A DNA stretch of 64,000 bases from Candidatus Thiodiazotropha endoloripes (GTDB taxonomy: Bacteria > Pseudomonadota > Gammaproteobacteria > Chromatiales > Chromatiaceae). The stretch covers positions 62,001-126,000 of the forward strand of contig LVKA01000023.1 in NCBI GenBank assembly GCA_001709035.1. The letters run 5' to 3'. Made by a program: the position numbers and the translations under genes. Below are positions 11,816 to 20,104 of this stretch, in pieces. Numbering within the stretch: position 1 is the first letter of the stretch; each line of letters opens with the position of its first letter. The notes under the pieces are model-generated. The model had not been told where the DNA came from and did no database searches. It saw only the letters and a list, made by a program, of their open reading frames with translations.

Positions 11816-12634
11816 ATGGAACCGACCGAAAACCATCCCCACCACCATCCGGAGCAGGAGGAGATGCCATTTGCCATGGTGATGGGCGAGCCTCTGGCCA
11901 CCCCGCCCACCGATCTCTATATTCCGCCGGATGCTCTGGAGGTGTTTCTGGACGCCTTCGAGGGGCCGTTGGATCTGCTGCTCTATCTGATCAGACGTCA
12001 GAATCTGGATATCCTCGATATCCCGATTTCTGAAATCACCGACCAGTATGTCAGCTACATCGATATGATGAGTGAGATGCGGCTTGAGCTGGCGGCTGAG
12101 TATCTGGTCATGGCTGCCATGCTGGCGGAGATCAAATCCCGCATGTTACTGCCGCGACCGGTCAGCGAGGATGAGGATGTGGATGATCCCAGAGCCGAGC
12201 TGATCCGCCGTTTGCAGGAGTATGAGCGCTACAAGCAGGCCGCTGAGGATCTGGATGGTCTGGAGCACATGACCCGGGATACCTTCCAGGGGCATGCAGA
12301 GCTGGTTGAACGTCATGTTGAGGTCACTGAGCCCGATGTGGCGTTGCGCGAGATTATGCTGGCGCTTGCCGATGTCATGCATCGCGCCGATATGTTCACC
12401 AGCCACCGGGTGGAGAAAGAGCCGTTGTCAGTGCGTGAGAAGATGTCTCACGTACTGCAGAGTATTGATGGTCAGCAGTTTGTCAGCTTCACCGAACTGT
12501 TTGATATCACCGAGGGCCGATTGGGCGTGGTGGTGACTTTTCTGGCGGTGTTGGAATTGATCAAAGGATCGCTGATCGAGTTGGTGCAGGCGGAAGCCTT
12601 TGCCCCGATTCATGTCAAAGCGAAGATTTTATAA
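11816..12634 (+). CDS. scpA: Segregation and condensation protein A
   Basis: 272 residues with the kleisin core FEGPLDLLLYLIRRQNLDILDIPI, ITDQYVSYIDMM, LAAEYLVMAAMLAEIKSRMLLP and a C-terminal winged helix (VSFTELFDITEGRLGVVVTFLAVLELIK). It bridges the SMC heads in the bacterial condensin. The N terminus carries about 35 extra His/Glu/Pro-rich residues. scpB starts one base beyond its stop, so they are co-translated; smc is at the window's left end. Confidence 0.96.
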   Translation: MEPTENHPHHHPEQEEMPFAMVMGEPLATPPTDLYIPPDALEVFLDAFEGPLDLLLYLIRRQNLDILDIPISEITDQYVSYIDMMSEMRLELAAEYLVMAAMLAEIKSRMLLPRPVSEDEDVDDPRAELIRRLQEYERYKQAAEDLDGLEHMTRDTFQGHAELVERHVEVTEPDVALREIMLALADVMHRADMFTSHRVEKEPLSVREKMSHVLQSIDGQQFVSFTELFDITEGRLGVVVTFLAVLELIKGSLIELVQAEAFAPIHVKAKIL

Positions 12635-12635
12635 G

Positions 12636-13616
12636 ATGACTGAACAGAACAGACTGAAACAGATCGTAGAGGCAGCACTGCTGGCTGCTGGCAAACCTTT
12701 GAGCCTGGATGAGCTGATCGGGCTCTTTGCTGAGTCTGAGCAGCCGGAGAAAAAGAGCCTCAGAGAGGTTCTGGCCGAGCTTGCTGAAGACTACCAAGGG
12801 CGCGGCATCGAGGTTACCGAGATTGGCAGCGGATTTCGTATCCAGGTGCGTGCAGAGTTTTCACCTTGGGTCTCCAAGCTGTGGGCCGAGCGTCCGCCAA
12901 AATACTCCAGAGCCCTGTTGGAAACCCTGGCGCTGATTGCCTACCGTCAACCGATCACCCGTGGAGAGATTGAAGATATCCGTGGTGTCTCCGTGAGCAC
13001 CAACATCATCAAGACCCTGACCGAAAGAGAGTGGGTCCGGGTGGTGGGGCATCGGGATGTACCGGGCAAGCCGGCCCTCTATGCCACCACCAAAGAGTTT
13101 CTCGACTATTTCAACCTGAAGAGTCTCAATGAGCTGCCAACTCTGGCGGAGATCCGCGATCTCGATTCGATTAATCGAGAACTGGAGTTGCAGGATCCGG
13201 ACAAGGTGACTGATGAGCATGCCGAAGGTGAAGCGAAGGCGTCAGAGGTTAGTGAGGAAGATCCGGAGTCACAACAGGATGGTGATGACGCAACCCTAAC
13301 CGATGAGATTGAAACGGAATCTGCCGTGCAGGAATCAGAGGCGGAGTCTGTCGGTGAACCAGAAGTTGGCTCGGAGGCAGAAGTTGAGGTGGATGCTGAA
13401 GCTGAGACAGAGGTTTTCACTGAAGCATCCGATGAAGCAGATTCTTTTGATGTTCTGGATAGCGCTGAGACGACTACCGGGGATGATGGCTCAGATCAGC
13501 AGATTGATGTTGATACGGAGCCAATGGACGACGTTGAACAACCAGAAACAGAACCGCCTGTGGTGGCCCTGTCCGATGAGGAGCAAACTCCATTGAAGAC
13601 CAAGATCGATGAGTAG
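12636..13616 (+). CDS. scpB: Segregation and condensation protein B
   Basis: 326 residues from ATG 12636 ([27 protein letters not shown]). Tandem winged-helix domains occupy about 1-180, with the family block [33 protein letters not shown] and [15 protein letters not shown]. From about residue 200 an Asp/Glu/Ser-rich tail of some 125 residues extends to the C terminus, much longer than in typical ScpB. It binds ScpA as a dimer. The stop overlaps the start of rluB. Confidence 0.95.
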   Translation: MTEQNRLKQIVEAALLAAGKPLSLDELIGLFAESEQPEKKSLREVLAELAEDYQGRGIEVTEIGSGFRIQVRAEFSPWVSKLWAERPPKYSRALLETLALIAYRQPITRGEIEDIRGVSVSTNIIKTLTEREWVRVVGHRDVPGKPALYATTKEFLDYFNLKSLNELPTLAEIRDLDSINRELELQDPDKVTDEHAEGEAKASEVSEEDPESQQDGDDATLTDEIETESAVQESEAESVGEPEVGSEAEVEVDAEAETEVFTEASDEADSFDVLDSAETTTGDDGSDQQIDVDTEPMDDVEQPETEPPVVALSDEEQTPLKTKIDE

Positions 13617-14553
13617 GGACAAACAGCCTATCGGAGATCGCCTGCAGAAAGTGCTGGCCAACGCGGGTCTGGGTTCACGGCGCGAAATCGAAGGCTGGAT
13701 CGCTGCGGGCCGGGTGGAAGTCAACGGTAAGCTGGCTGAACTGGGTCTCCGGGTCCTGCCGGAAGACAGCATCCGGGTGGATGGCCGACCGGTTTCCAAG
13801 CGCAAGCTCGAAGCGCCGGAACGGCAAGTGCTGGTCTACAACAAGCCGGAAGGGGAGCTGGTCACCCGCAATGATCCGGAGAACCGTCGTACGGTTTTTC
13901 AACGCTTGCCCAGGCTGGAGCGTGGGCGATGGATTCCGGTAGGTCGGCTCGATATCAACACTTCGGGCCTGCTGCTATTGACGACGGATGGTGAGCTGGC
14001 CAATCAATTGATGCACCCAAGTCAGCAGGTGGAGCGGGAGTATGCCGTGCGGGTGATGGGGGAAGTTACCGAGGAGCAACTTCACCAACTGACTCATGGG
14101 GTCGAGCTGGATGATGGTCCAGCCCGTTTTGAAGAGATTGTTGAGTCCGGTGGCGAGGGATTCAACCGCTGGTTTCACGTAGTCATCATGGAGGGAAGGC
14201 AACGGGAGGTTCGGCGCATGTGGGAAGCGGTTGGCTGTCAGGTCAGTCGACTCAAGCGGGTGCGCTATGGCAGTGTGATACTCGAAAGCGCACTTAAGAT
14301 CGGACGCTGGCGCTTCCTCAAAGAGAAAGAGATCGAAGAGCTGGCCAATGTATCCGGTGTGAAAACCGAACGACCGAAAAGCAGACCGAAAGCCAAAGCC
14401 AAAGCCAAAGCCAAAGGCTACCCGCCAAAAGGTTCAAAACCTCGCCAAAACAGTAAACGAAGTAATACTCGTCAAGCTTCCCAACAGACAAAATCTGTCC
14501 CCAAGAACAGTCCATGGAAGGGTAAAAAATCCTCTGGTGGACGCTCTCGTTGA
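13609..14553 (+). CDS. rluB: 23S rRNA pseudouridine(2605) synthase RluB
   Basis: 314 residues. An S4 RNA-binding domain ([31 protein letters not shown]) precedes an RsuA/RluB-type catalytic domain with the Asp-bearing motif [21 protein letters not shown]. The C terminus is a very basic tail with alternating Lys-Ala ([10 protein letters not shown]) and Ser/Lys/Gln residues, probably an rRNA contact region. The start ATG lies inside the end of scpB (8-base overlap). scpA-scpB-rluB is a common proteobacterial operon. Confidence 0.93.
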   Translation: MSRDKQPIGDRLQKVLANAGLGSRREIEGWIAAGRVEVNGKLAELGLRVLPEDSIRVDGRPVSKRKLEAPERQVLVYNKPEGELVTRNDPENRRTVFQRLPRLERGRWIPVGRLDINTSGLLLLTTDGELANQLMHPSQQVEREYAVRVMGEVTEEQLHQLTHGVELDDGPARFEEIVESGGEGFNRWFHVVIMEGRQREVRRMWEAVGCQVSRLKRVRYGSVILESALKIGRWRFLKEKEIEELANVSGVKTERPKSRPKAKAKAKAKGYPPKGSKPRQNSKRSNTRQASQQTKSVPKNSPWKGKKSSGGRSR

Positions 14554-15194
14554 GATCACTCAAGGCTCGACTGGAAGAGCTGTTTGAGCAACTCTCTGCA
14601 CACTACGGTGCACAGAACTGGTGGCCGGCAGACAGCCCGTTTGAAGTTATGCTGGGTGCGGTACTGACTCAGAATACGGCCTGGACCAATGTCGAAAAGG
14701 CGATCCATAATTTAAAAAACCTAAGTGAACTCAACCCGCAAGCGTTACTTGCTATGCCCCGCGAGTCGCTTGCCCAGGCCATCCGGCCATCCGGCTATTA
14801 CAATCTGAAGGCGGAGCGTTTGCAGAATCTCTGTGGATTGCTGGTGGACAATCCGGCGTTACACAGACTGGAGGATCCACAGCTACGTGAGCAGCTGCTG
14901 GGTGTAACCGGGATTGGTCCGGAGACGGCGGATGACATCTTGCTCTATGCCTTTCATCGGCCGGTTTTTGTCATCGATGCTTATACCCGCAGACTGCTTG
15001 GGCGGATTGGCTGGGTAGATGGTAGTGTCTCTTATGAGGCGTTACGCCAGACTATTGAGAAGGCCCTGGTTGGAGAAGCGGCCTACTATAACGAGTTTCA
15101 CGCCCTGATCGTGATTCATGCCAAATCGGTCTGTTGTAAACAGCCCCGTTGCAACGTTTGTCATCTGAGCGGACTCTGTAACTATTCGTGTTAA
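14550..15194 (+). CDS. Endonuclease III-family DNA glycosylase, probable monofunctional (MagIII/MpgII-like)
   Basis: 214 residues of the HhH-GPD superfamily. The substrate pocket side has [15 protein letters not shown]; the helix-hairpin-helix is [19 protein letters not shown] and the catalytic Asp lies in [15 protein letters not shown] (Asp143). Cysteines 195/196, 201, 204 and 210 form a likely 4Fe-4S cluster. The hairpin position occupied by the lyase Lys in Nth is Glu125, so AP-lyase activity is not expected. This pattern resembles alkylpurine glycosylases of the MagIII/MpgII branch. TTG start overlaps the rluB stop by 4 bases. The last codons fall in a sequence resembling a MITE end. Confidence 0.8.
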   Translation: MRSLKARLEELFEQLSAHYGAQNWWPADSPFEVMLGAVLTQNTAWTNVEKAIHNLKNLSELNPQALLAMPRESLAQAIRPSGYYNLKAERLQNLCGLLVDNPALHRLEDPQLREQLLGVTGIGPETADDILLYAFHRPVFVIDAYTRRLLGRIGWVDGSVSYEALRQTIEKALVGEAAYYNEFHALIVIHAKSVCCKQPRCNVCHLSGLCNYSC

Positions 15195-15206
15195 CAGAGG
15201 CCCTAG
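15184..15206. repeat. Solo end of the MITE-like element, overlapping the stop codon of the glycosylase gene
   Basis: ATTCGTGTTAACAG followed shortly by GCCCTAG matches the right end of the element at 44254-44446 (ATTCGTGTTAACAGGCTCTAG), apart from a two-base insertion and one substitution. The TAA stop of the preceding gene lies within it. Interpreted as a remnant or an older insertion; no second end is evident nearby. Confidence 0.45.
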
Positions 15207-15211
15207 CGCTC

Positions 15212-16141
15212 TTATTCGCTCATCACGACCCGATTGCGACCCTGGTTCTTGGCGACATAGAGCGCCTCGTCGGCACGCTTGAAGAGTGATTCAGTGGTGT
15301 CACCTTCATTCATCATGCTGACGCCCAGACTCAGGGTAACCTGCAGATCCTTCAAGGATTCAACACGCAGGTTTTCGATGTTTTCCCGGATTCTTTCAGC
15401 CAACAGTCTGGCGCCGGTCTGATCGGTACCGTTAAGCACCACCACAAACTCTTCACCACCGTAGCGATAGAGTGCGTCACTGCTGCGAATGGTTTGTTCT
15501 GCTGCCTTCGCAACCTGTTTCAATACCAGATCACCCACGGCATGACCAAATTGATCGTTAATCCGCTTGAAGAAATCGATATCCATGACGATCACGGAGA
15601 GTTCGCTGTTTTTGCGTCGATTGAGCTCGATTTCCCGACTGAAGTTGGAATCGAATGCGGTGCGGTTTTTAATGCCTGTCAGGGAGTCGAGAAACGCACT
15701 CTCGATGGCAGCCTGATAGAGCAGTGCATTACGCAGGGGATAGAGCAGGGCAGCGAGAAAATTCTCTACCTGGGCAATTTCAGATTTGTTATAGCGCTTG
15801 TTACGACTCACGACGACCTGACCGAGATCGGTATCCAGTACCTTCAGGTTGTAGCCGAGCTTGTTTCTCTGCTCATCCTGGCCAAAGTGCAACTCCAGTC
15901 CATTGGTTGGGGCGCAGTAGTCGAGGCTGTCGTAGAGTGCCTGGTTTCCCATCACCTGTGCGAACAGTTCGATCAGGGTATCCACTTCGAGGGTGGTCTG
16001 CAGTTTACCACTCAGCTCCATGATCAGGCCGAGGGTACCGTCATCATTGACGACGTCGGCTAAACGACCGAGGATAGGGCCGTTGGTGGGAGTGAAGCGG
16101 TCATGATGTATGCTGTGGATACCGGTCATTGTATTGCTCAC
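15212..16141 (-). CDS. Diguanylate cyclase with N-terminal sensory (GAF-like) domain
   Basis: 309 residues. The N-terminal ~140 residues look like a GAF-type sensor (LGLIMELSGKLQTTLEVDTLIELFAQ, and later LGQVVVSRNKRYNKSEIAQVENFLAALLYP). The C terminus is a GGDEF domain with RYGGEEF as active site and an intact inhibitory-site RxxD (RSSD) just upstream. It makes c-di-GMP from GTP; feedback inhibition is likely. No signal peptide or membrane segment, so cytosolic. GTG at 16141 or ATG at 16129 may be the start. Confidence 0.9.
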   Translation of the reverse strand: MSNTMTGIHSIHHDRFTPTNGPILGRLADVVNDDGTLGLIMELSGKLQTTLEVDTLIELFAQVMGNQALYDSLDYCAPTNGLELHFGQDEQRNKLGYNLKVLDTDLGQVVVSRNKRYNKSEIAQVENFLAALLYPLRNALLYQAAIESAFLDSLTGIKNRTAFDSNFSREIELNRRKNSELSVIVMDIDFFKRINDQFGHAVGDLVLKQVAKAAEQTIRSSDALYRYGGEEFVVVLNGTDQTGARLLAERIRENIENLRVESLKDLQVTLSLGVSMMNEGDTTESLFKRADEALYVAKNQGRNRVVMSE

Positions 16142-16452
16142 AAAACTTCTGAAATTCGAGTTTTATTCTGCGAATAACGTGCCAAAATATAAAAAAGTAA
16201 AGAAAACAATAAGATAAGATTGTTAATTAGGGGTGGCGTCAAAATGGCGACACATTTCGATCGCCCGGAATTTCGCTTGAATTTGAGAAGAGACAAAAAA
16301 ATGTCACCACAAAAGCTCTATCCCAGCGTGCAATATCGCCTCAAATATCGCGAGGTAAAACAAACTTGGTGTGGCTGAATTGATGGGAGGATTTCAGTTC
16401 GGGATTGTCTGAATCTGAATAGGATAATAAACAACTGATTGAGTGGATCTCC
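16142..16452. other. Intergenic region between divergent genes
   Basis: About 310 bases, AT-rich near 16180-16230, presumably holding promoters for both flanking genes. I see no convincing gene or RNA in it. Confidence 0.4.
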
Positions 16453-17490
16453 ATGTTAAGAACAATCGTTATCACAATGCTGCTGTTTTCGCTCAGCCCA
16501 TCCCAGGCAGCAGACAATCGGGCCAGATTGGAAGCGGGTATGGTCAATCCAGGGTTTCATGAGAAGCCGGCCTGGTTCAAAAACTCATTCCTCGATCTGG
16601 GTGAGGATATTGAGGAGGCTAGCGAAGAGGGAAAGCGGATCATTCTCTATTTTCACCAGGATGGATGCCCCTACTGCGCCAAGCTGCTGAATGAGAACTT
16701 CACCATCAAAAAGATCGTGGACAAGACCACGGCCGGTTTTCAACTGATTGGAATCAATATTTGGGGTGATCGCAGCGTCACTGGAATCGATGGCAGTGAG
16801 ACGACTGAAAAGGCTTTGGCTGAATCCCTGAAAGTGAAATACACCCCAACCCTTCTGTTCCTCGATGAGCAGGGTAGGCGGGTATTGAGACTCAATGGCT
16901 ACTATCCTCCCCACAAATTTGAGCAGGCCCTCGACTATGTGGCCAAGCATGAGGAGAAGAGGCAGTCCTACAGAGACTATCTGAAAGAGCATCAGCCGGT
17001 GGCCGCCAGCGGCAAATTACACCGGCAGGCGGACTATCTGCAACCGCCATTTGATCTGAGGGCATCGGCTCGCAGTGGGAATAAGCCCCTATTGGTGTTG
17101 ATGGAGATGAAGCAGTGTCCGCCCTGTGACGAACTTCATCAGGATATCCTGAAAAGACCGGAGTTGAGTAAAACCCTACAGGACTTTGATGTCGCTGTCG
17201 TGGATGTCTGGTCATCCGAACAACTGATTACACCTGGAGGGAAAACACTGGAATCCACCAAGTGGGCAGAGCAACTGGGGATTCAATATACTCCCAGTAT
17301 GGTGCTGTTCGATGCGAAGGGTGAGGAGATCTTCCGATCAGAGGGCTATCTGAGGTCTTTCCACACCCATGCCATACTGGATTATATTTTGAGTGGCAGC
17401 TATCTGAAGCAGGCCAATTTTCAACGCTATGTGCAGGCCAGAGCCGCTGATATGAGGGCTCGCGGAGATTCTGTGGATTTGATGGAATAG
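16453..17490 (+). CDS. Exported protein with two thioredoxin-like domains
   Basis: 345 residues with a signal peptide (cleavage after SPSQA, about residue 19). The first thioredoxin-like domain carries CPYC (Cys72, Cys75) within ILYFHQDGCPYCAK and a cis-Pro motif KYTPTLLFLD. The second repeats the pattern with CPPC (Cys222, Cys225) in LVLMEMKQCPPCDEL and QYTPSMVLFD. Each half resembles SoxW/thioredoxin_2-type periplasmic proteins. It probably reduces or isomerises disulfides, possibly during maturation of c-type cytochromes or sulfur enzymes (inference). Flanked by diguanylate cyclase genes. Confidence 0.85.
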   Translation: MLRTIVITMLLFSLSPSQAADNRARLEAGMVNPGFHEKPAWFKNSFLDLGEDIEEASEEGKRIILYFHQDGCPYCAKLLNENFTIKKIVDKTTAGFQLIGINIWGDRSVTGIDGSETTEKALAESLKVKYTPTLLFLDEQGRRVLRLNGYYPPHKFEQALDYVAKHEEKRQSYRDYLKEHQPVAASGKLHRQADYLQPPFDLRASARSGNKPLLVLMEMKQCPPCDELHQDILKRPELSKTLQDFDVAVVDVWSSEQLITPGGKTLESTKWAEQLGIQYTPSMVLFDAKGEEIFRSEGYLRSFHTHAILDYILSGSYLKQANFQRYVQARAADMRARGDSVDLME

Positions 17491-17530
17491 GGCACACAGC
17501 AATAAAGCTGAAATTGTTTTAAAATGGGGC

Positions 17531-17559
17531 TTCACTCGGAGCGGTTTCTAGGGTAGTAT
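17531..17559 (+). promoter_or_regulatory. Probable sigma-70 promoter of tRNA-Lys
   Basis: TTCACT, a 17-base spacer and TAGTAT lie 18 bases before the tRNA 5' end. Each hexamer matches the consensus at four of six positions; the spacing and position support it. Confidence 0.45.
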
Positions 17560-17576
17560 TGCGCGTTCCAAATTTC

Positions 17577-17652
17577 GGGTCGTTAGCTCAGTCGGTAGAG
17601 CATCTGACTTTTAATCAGGTGGTCGCAGGTTCGATTCCTGCACGACCCACCA
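17577..17652 (+). tRNA. tRNA-Lys (anticodon TTT)
   Basis: 76 bases folding as a complete cloverleaf. The acceptor stem is GGGTCGT with ACGACCC, discriminator A and encoded CCA. The D arm is GCTC...GAGC, the anticodon loop CTTTTAA with TTT as anticodon, and the T arm GCAGG TTCGATT CCTGC. It reads AAA and AAG lysine codons. It stands alone. Confidence 0.97.
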
Positions 17653-17660
17653 TCTTAATC

Positions 17661-17690
17661 GATACAACACATGTCCTATGCTGTTGTATC
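17661..17690 (+). terminator. Hairpin downstream of tRNA-Lys
   Basis: Perfect 9-base arms GATACAACA and TGTTGTATC around a 12-base loop. An outer pairing of CCACCAT (17647-17653, covering the tRNA CCA end) with ATGGTGG (17694-17700) is also possible. There is no T-tract, so it could act in termination or 3' processing. Confidence 0.4.
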
Positions 17691-17700
17691 AGAATGGTGG

Positions 17701-18059
17701 TGAATCTCTCTCAATCCCATTTTACGCGCTCTCTTTGTTTGAGTGATATACCACATATTCCCTAACGCTCACCGGCTCCAATACAGTCAAGCGACAATAC
17801 CATTCTTATCATGGTAGTACTGTTGGGTAATCTGGAAGGTACAAGTAACAACAATGGTTTGTATTCGTTCGGCTGTACTCGATCAGGCCAGGGATCGTTG
17901 TCAATGCTGTCTGACAGTGTGCCCAGTTACACATATCTATCACTAAAGGAAATATAAAATCATCCGCCATATTAGTAACCCCGGATTTGCGGGAATGTAA
18001 TGGAATCATAGAAATACATAAAGGGAGGTTCATGAGTCAGTAGAGGGTCGGGTAAAAAA
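17701..18059. other. Intergenic region before diguanylate cyclase
   Basis: No supported gene. GGGAGG at 18022-18027 lies about 35 bases before the next start, too far to be its ribosome binding site. Confidence 0.3.
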
Positions 18060-19097
18060 ATGAAAACAATTCCGTACATAGAAGATGACTTTGCCAAGGC
18101 ATCAGAATATTTGCGATTAGTAATTGCCTTCTTGTCCAAACAAGCTGTACCCCCATCACCCCTGAATTATCGGGTTGGTTACGATTACGTCACAGGCAGG
18201 AATAAGAAACTGGAAACCGCGATTAATGGATTGCTCGAAAGTGAGGGGGATGTTTCCACCGAATCCCTTTGGGAGGCTTATCAGCAATTCTTTGTTCAGG
18301 ATGACAAGGCTTTGGAGAGTATTCGACAGGAGCTGCGTCATCTTATCACCAGTATCCAAGGTGAATTCAGGCGTTCCGGTGGTGACCTGTCCAGCTACGT
18401 CACCAGGCTCAGTCAGTTTTCAACGATCCTGAATGATGCGATCTCACCCGAGGCCATGTCCGCTGAAGTGCAAAAGGTGATTGACGATACTCGTACCATG
18501 GAACAGTCCCAGCAGGAAATGGAATCACAGATGTCCAACGTCCTGTCAGAAGTGGAGTCATTGCGTAAGGAATTGGAGCAGGTCAAGCAAGAATCATTGA
18601 CAGATGCATTGACAGGTCTCGCCAATCGAAGAGCATTCGATACTGCGATCGAACAACATAGCTACTCAGCTCAGAAAATTCCATCTCCATCGCCATTTAC
18701 CTTGATGTTGATTGATATCGACCATTTCAAGCAATTCAATGACACCTATGGGCACTTGGTGGGGGATAAAGTGCTTCGATTTTTGTCTACGACCCTCAAA
18801 CACTGCCTCACGGGTAAGGATATTGCTGCGAGGTATGGTGGTGAGGAATTCGCCGTTATCCTGCCACAAACTCCTCTGAGTGGTGCGGATACTGTTGCTG
18901 AACAGATCCGGAATTCGATCTCATCAATCGAGCTGAAAGATCGAGTCAATGGAGAGAGTTATGGCAACGTATCCGTCTCTATCGGTATTGCGCAATATAG
19001 GTTGAATGAAATGCCGGATGAACTGATACAACGTGTTGATCAAGCCTTGTATCGCGCCAAGGAGCAGGGAAGGAACCGTGTTGAAAAGGCCGCCTGA
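18060..19097 (+). CDS. Diguanylate cyclase (GGDEF)
   Basis: 345 residues. The N-terminal ~170 residues are helical with a coiled-coil linker (VLSEVESLRKELEQVKQES) and start MKTIPYIEDDFAKASEYLRL, an arrangement common in soluble diguanylate cyclases. The GGDEF domain (about 178-345) has RYGGEEF, intact GTP-binding motifs (LTGLANRRAFD, IDIDHFKQFND) and YRAKEQGRNRV at the end. The inhibitory-site Arg is replaced (TGKD instead of RxxD), so product inhibition may be weak. It lies about 375 bases upstream of a c-di-GMP riboswitch. Confidence 0.92.
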   Translation: MKTIPYIEDDFAKASEYLRLVIAFLSKQAVPPSPLNYRVGYDYVTGRNKKLETAINGLLESEGDVSTESLWEAYQQFFVQDDKALESIRQELRHLITSIQGEFRRSGGDLSSYVTRLSQFSTILNDAISPEAMSAEVQKVIDDTRTMEQSQQEMESQMSNVLSEVESLRKELEQVKQESLTDALTGLANRRAFDTAIEQHSYSAQKIPSPSPFTLMLIDIDHFKQFNDTYGHLVGDKVLRFLSTTLKHCLTGKDIAARYGGEEFAVILPQTPLSGADTVAEQIRNSISSIELKDRVNGESYGNVSVSIGIAQYRLNEMPDELIQRVDQALYRAKEQGRNRVEKAA

Positions 19098-19471
19098 GGA
19101 GGTGTTTTAGGATCAGTAGATATAGGCACCTCAGTATAAGAGCTCCATAGCTTATAGATTGTGCCTGAAAATATGTCGAATTATTTTACAAATATCAGCA
19201 AAAATAAAATTCTTAATATTTAATAATCTGTTTTATAGAGGAAAATATCCAAAGGCATGGGAATTGCTCTCTATTAAGTGGTGTATCCTAATCATGTTAT
19301 ATGTGATTTTAATAGACGTAGTAGATAAATTTATAGGGATTAGCACATCACTGAATATCAACTGGTCGTAGGTTAGGTTTCTGTATACCCGGGATATCAG
19401 TTTTAATAACTAAAGAATCACTGACGTGGGTCGCTACAGGCTACAGAAGCAAGTGGTAATTTGCTTCATAA
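19098..19471. other. AT-rich intergenic region upstream of riboswitch
   Basis: Strongly AT-rich at about 19170-19370, with no convincing gene. Just before the aptamer, 19446-19467 forms a hairpin with perfect 7-base arms (GAAGCAA and TTGCTTC). The promoter for the riboswitch transcript is presumably here. Confidence 0.4.
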
Positions 19472-19566
19472 CGTGTTCGAAAAGGCAAACTCATCGAAAG
19501 GTGGGGACGCAAAATCACAGTCTAAGGGTGGCTGAGCCACCTACGACCGACGGATTACCGAAAACG
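19472..19566 (+). ncRNA. GEMM-I cyclic-di-GMP riboswitch aptamer
   Basis: All hallmark blocks of the GEMM-I class are present in order. P1 pairs CGTGTTCG (19472-19479) with CGAAAACG (19559-19566), with one mismatch. The core is AAGGCAAAC; P2 is CTCATC-GAAA-GGTGGG with the GNRA tetraloop; then the invariant GACGCAAA; P3 region GTCTAAG with a GGTGGC-TGA-GCCACC hairpin and TACGAC; and the terminal GGATTACCGA. The core G aligned with ligand-contacting G20 of the Vibrio Vc2 aptamer appears to be G, which fits c-di-GMP rather than cGAMP. It lies about 100 bases before the gene at 19666 on the same strand. Confidence 0.9.
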
Positions 19567-19568
19567 CG

Positions 19569-19601
19569 ATATGTCACTGGGCAAAATGTCTATTGACATA
19601 T
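19569..19601 (+). promoter_or_regulatory. Candidate expression platform of the riboswitch (alternative hairpins)
   Basis: Two ATGTC copies (19571-19575 and 19586-19590) can each pair with the single GACAT at 19595-19599, giving mutually exclusive hairpins just after the aptamer. No U-tract follows, so control of translation or RNA stability is as likely as termination. Confidence 0.4.
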
Positions 19602-19665
19602 TAAGACCAATTCCGAGTGTTGTGCGTCTTGTCGTTTCGAACTCCTATGGGTTGTTAGGGGAAGA

Positions 19666-20040
19666 ATGATGTACACACGGTCCAAAGCACAATTAACTTT
19701 CCACGGTTTGGTACTGTTACTCATGACTACGGCATTCAATTCTGTAGCGAGTGATCATTATCATGATGTCATGTCCAACAGTGCGGATCAGCAGAAATGG
19801 GTATGTGATTATTCAAGAGGGTATGACGACGTACTCTATCTGCGCTGTGATAATCTGATGAGCCTCTATAGTGACCCTTTGATCATGGAAGGGGACTACC
19901 AGGATAACTCAACCAAATTTATTCCGATCTGGCGCAAGTCAAGCAATCCGCAAGGGGCAGTGAAACTGGTTAAAGCTGTGCTTTGTAATCAGGATGCTCA
20001 ATGCAGTGTGCAGATGAAATCACTTTTTGCTGCCAGATAA
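19666..20040 (+). CDS. Small exported protein under riboswitch control, unknown function
   Basis: 124 residues. The N-terminal hydrophobic segment (LTFHGLVLLLMTTAFNSVAS) reads as a signal peptide with likely cleavage near VAS-DHYH. The mature ~90 residues contain four cysteines (WVCDYS, LRCDNL, VLCNQD, QCSVQ), enough for two disulfides, and no membrane segment. GGGGAAG lies close before the ATG pair. No family recognised. The c-di-GMP aptamer upstream implies expression tied to the attached or motile state. It converges with the cytochrome operon on the other strand. Confidence 0.75.
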   Translation: MMYTRSKAQLTFHGLVLLLMTTAFNSVASDHYHDVMSNSADQQKWVCDYSRGYDDVLYLRCDNLMSLYSDPLIMEGDYQDNSTKFIPIWRKSSNPQGAVKLVKAVLCNQDAQCSVQMKSLFAAR

Positions 20041-20066
20041 TCAATTCACTCAATAGATAAATAGAA

Positions 20067-20104
20067 ATACCAATTCCACTTACCTTTGTAAGTGGGGTTG
20101 GTAT
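20067..20104. terminator. Bidirectional terminator hairpin
   Basis: ATACCAA, two mismatched bases, CCACTTAC, a CTTT loop, GTAAGTGG, two bases, TTGGTAT: a long stem between convergent genes. On the minus strand it is followed by a T-rich stretch (ATTTCTATTTAT), so it mainly ends the cytochrome operon. Confidence 0.65.

Noticed and set aside
17809-18033. 74-codon minus frame after tRNA-Lys
   Set aside because: No start signal or protein features.
19159-19371. 70-codon frame before the riboswitch
   Set aside because: AT-rich, no ribosome binding site or recognisable protein pattern; more likely leader or promoter DNA.
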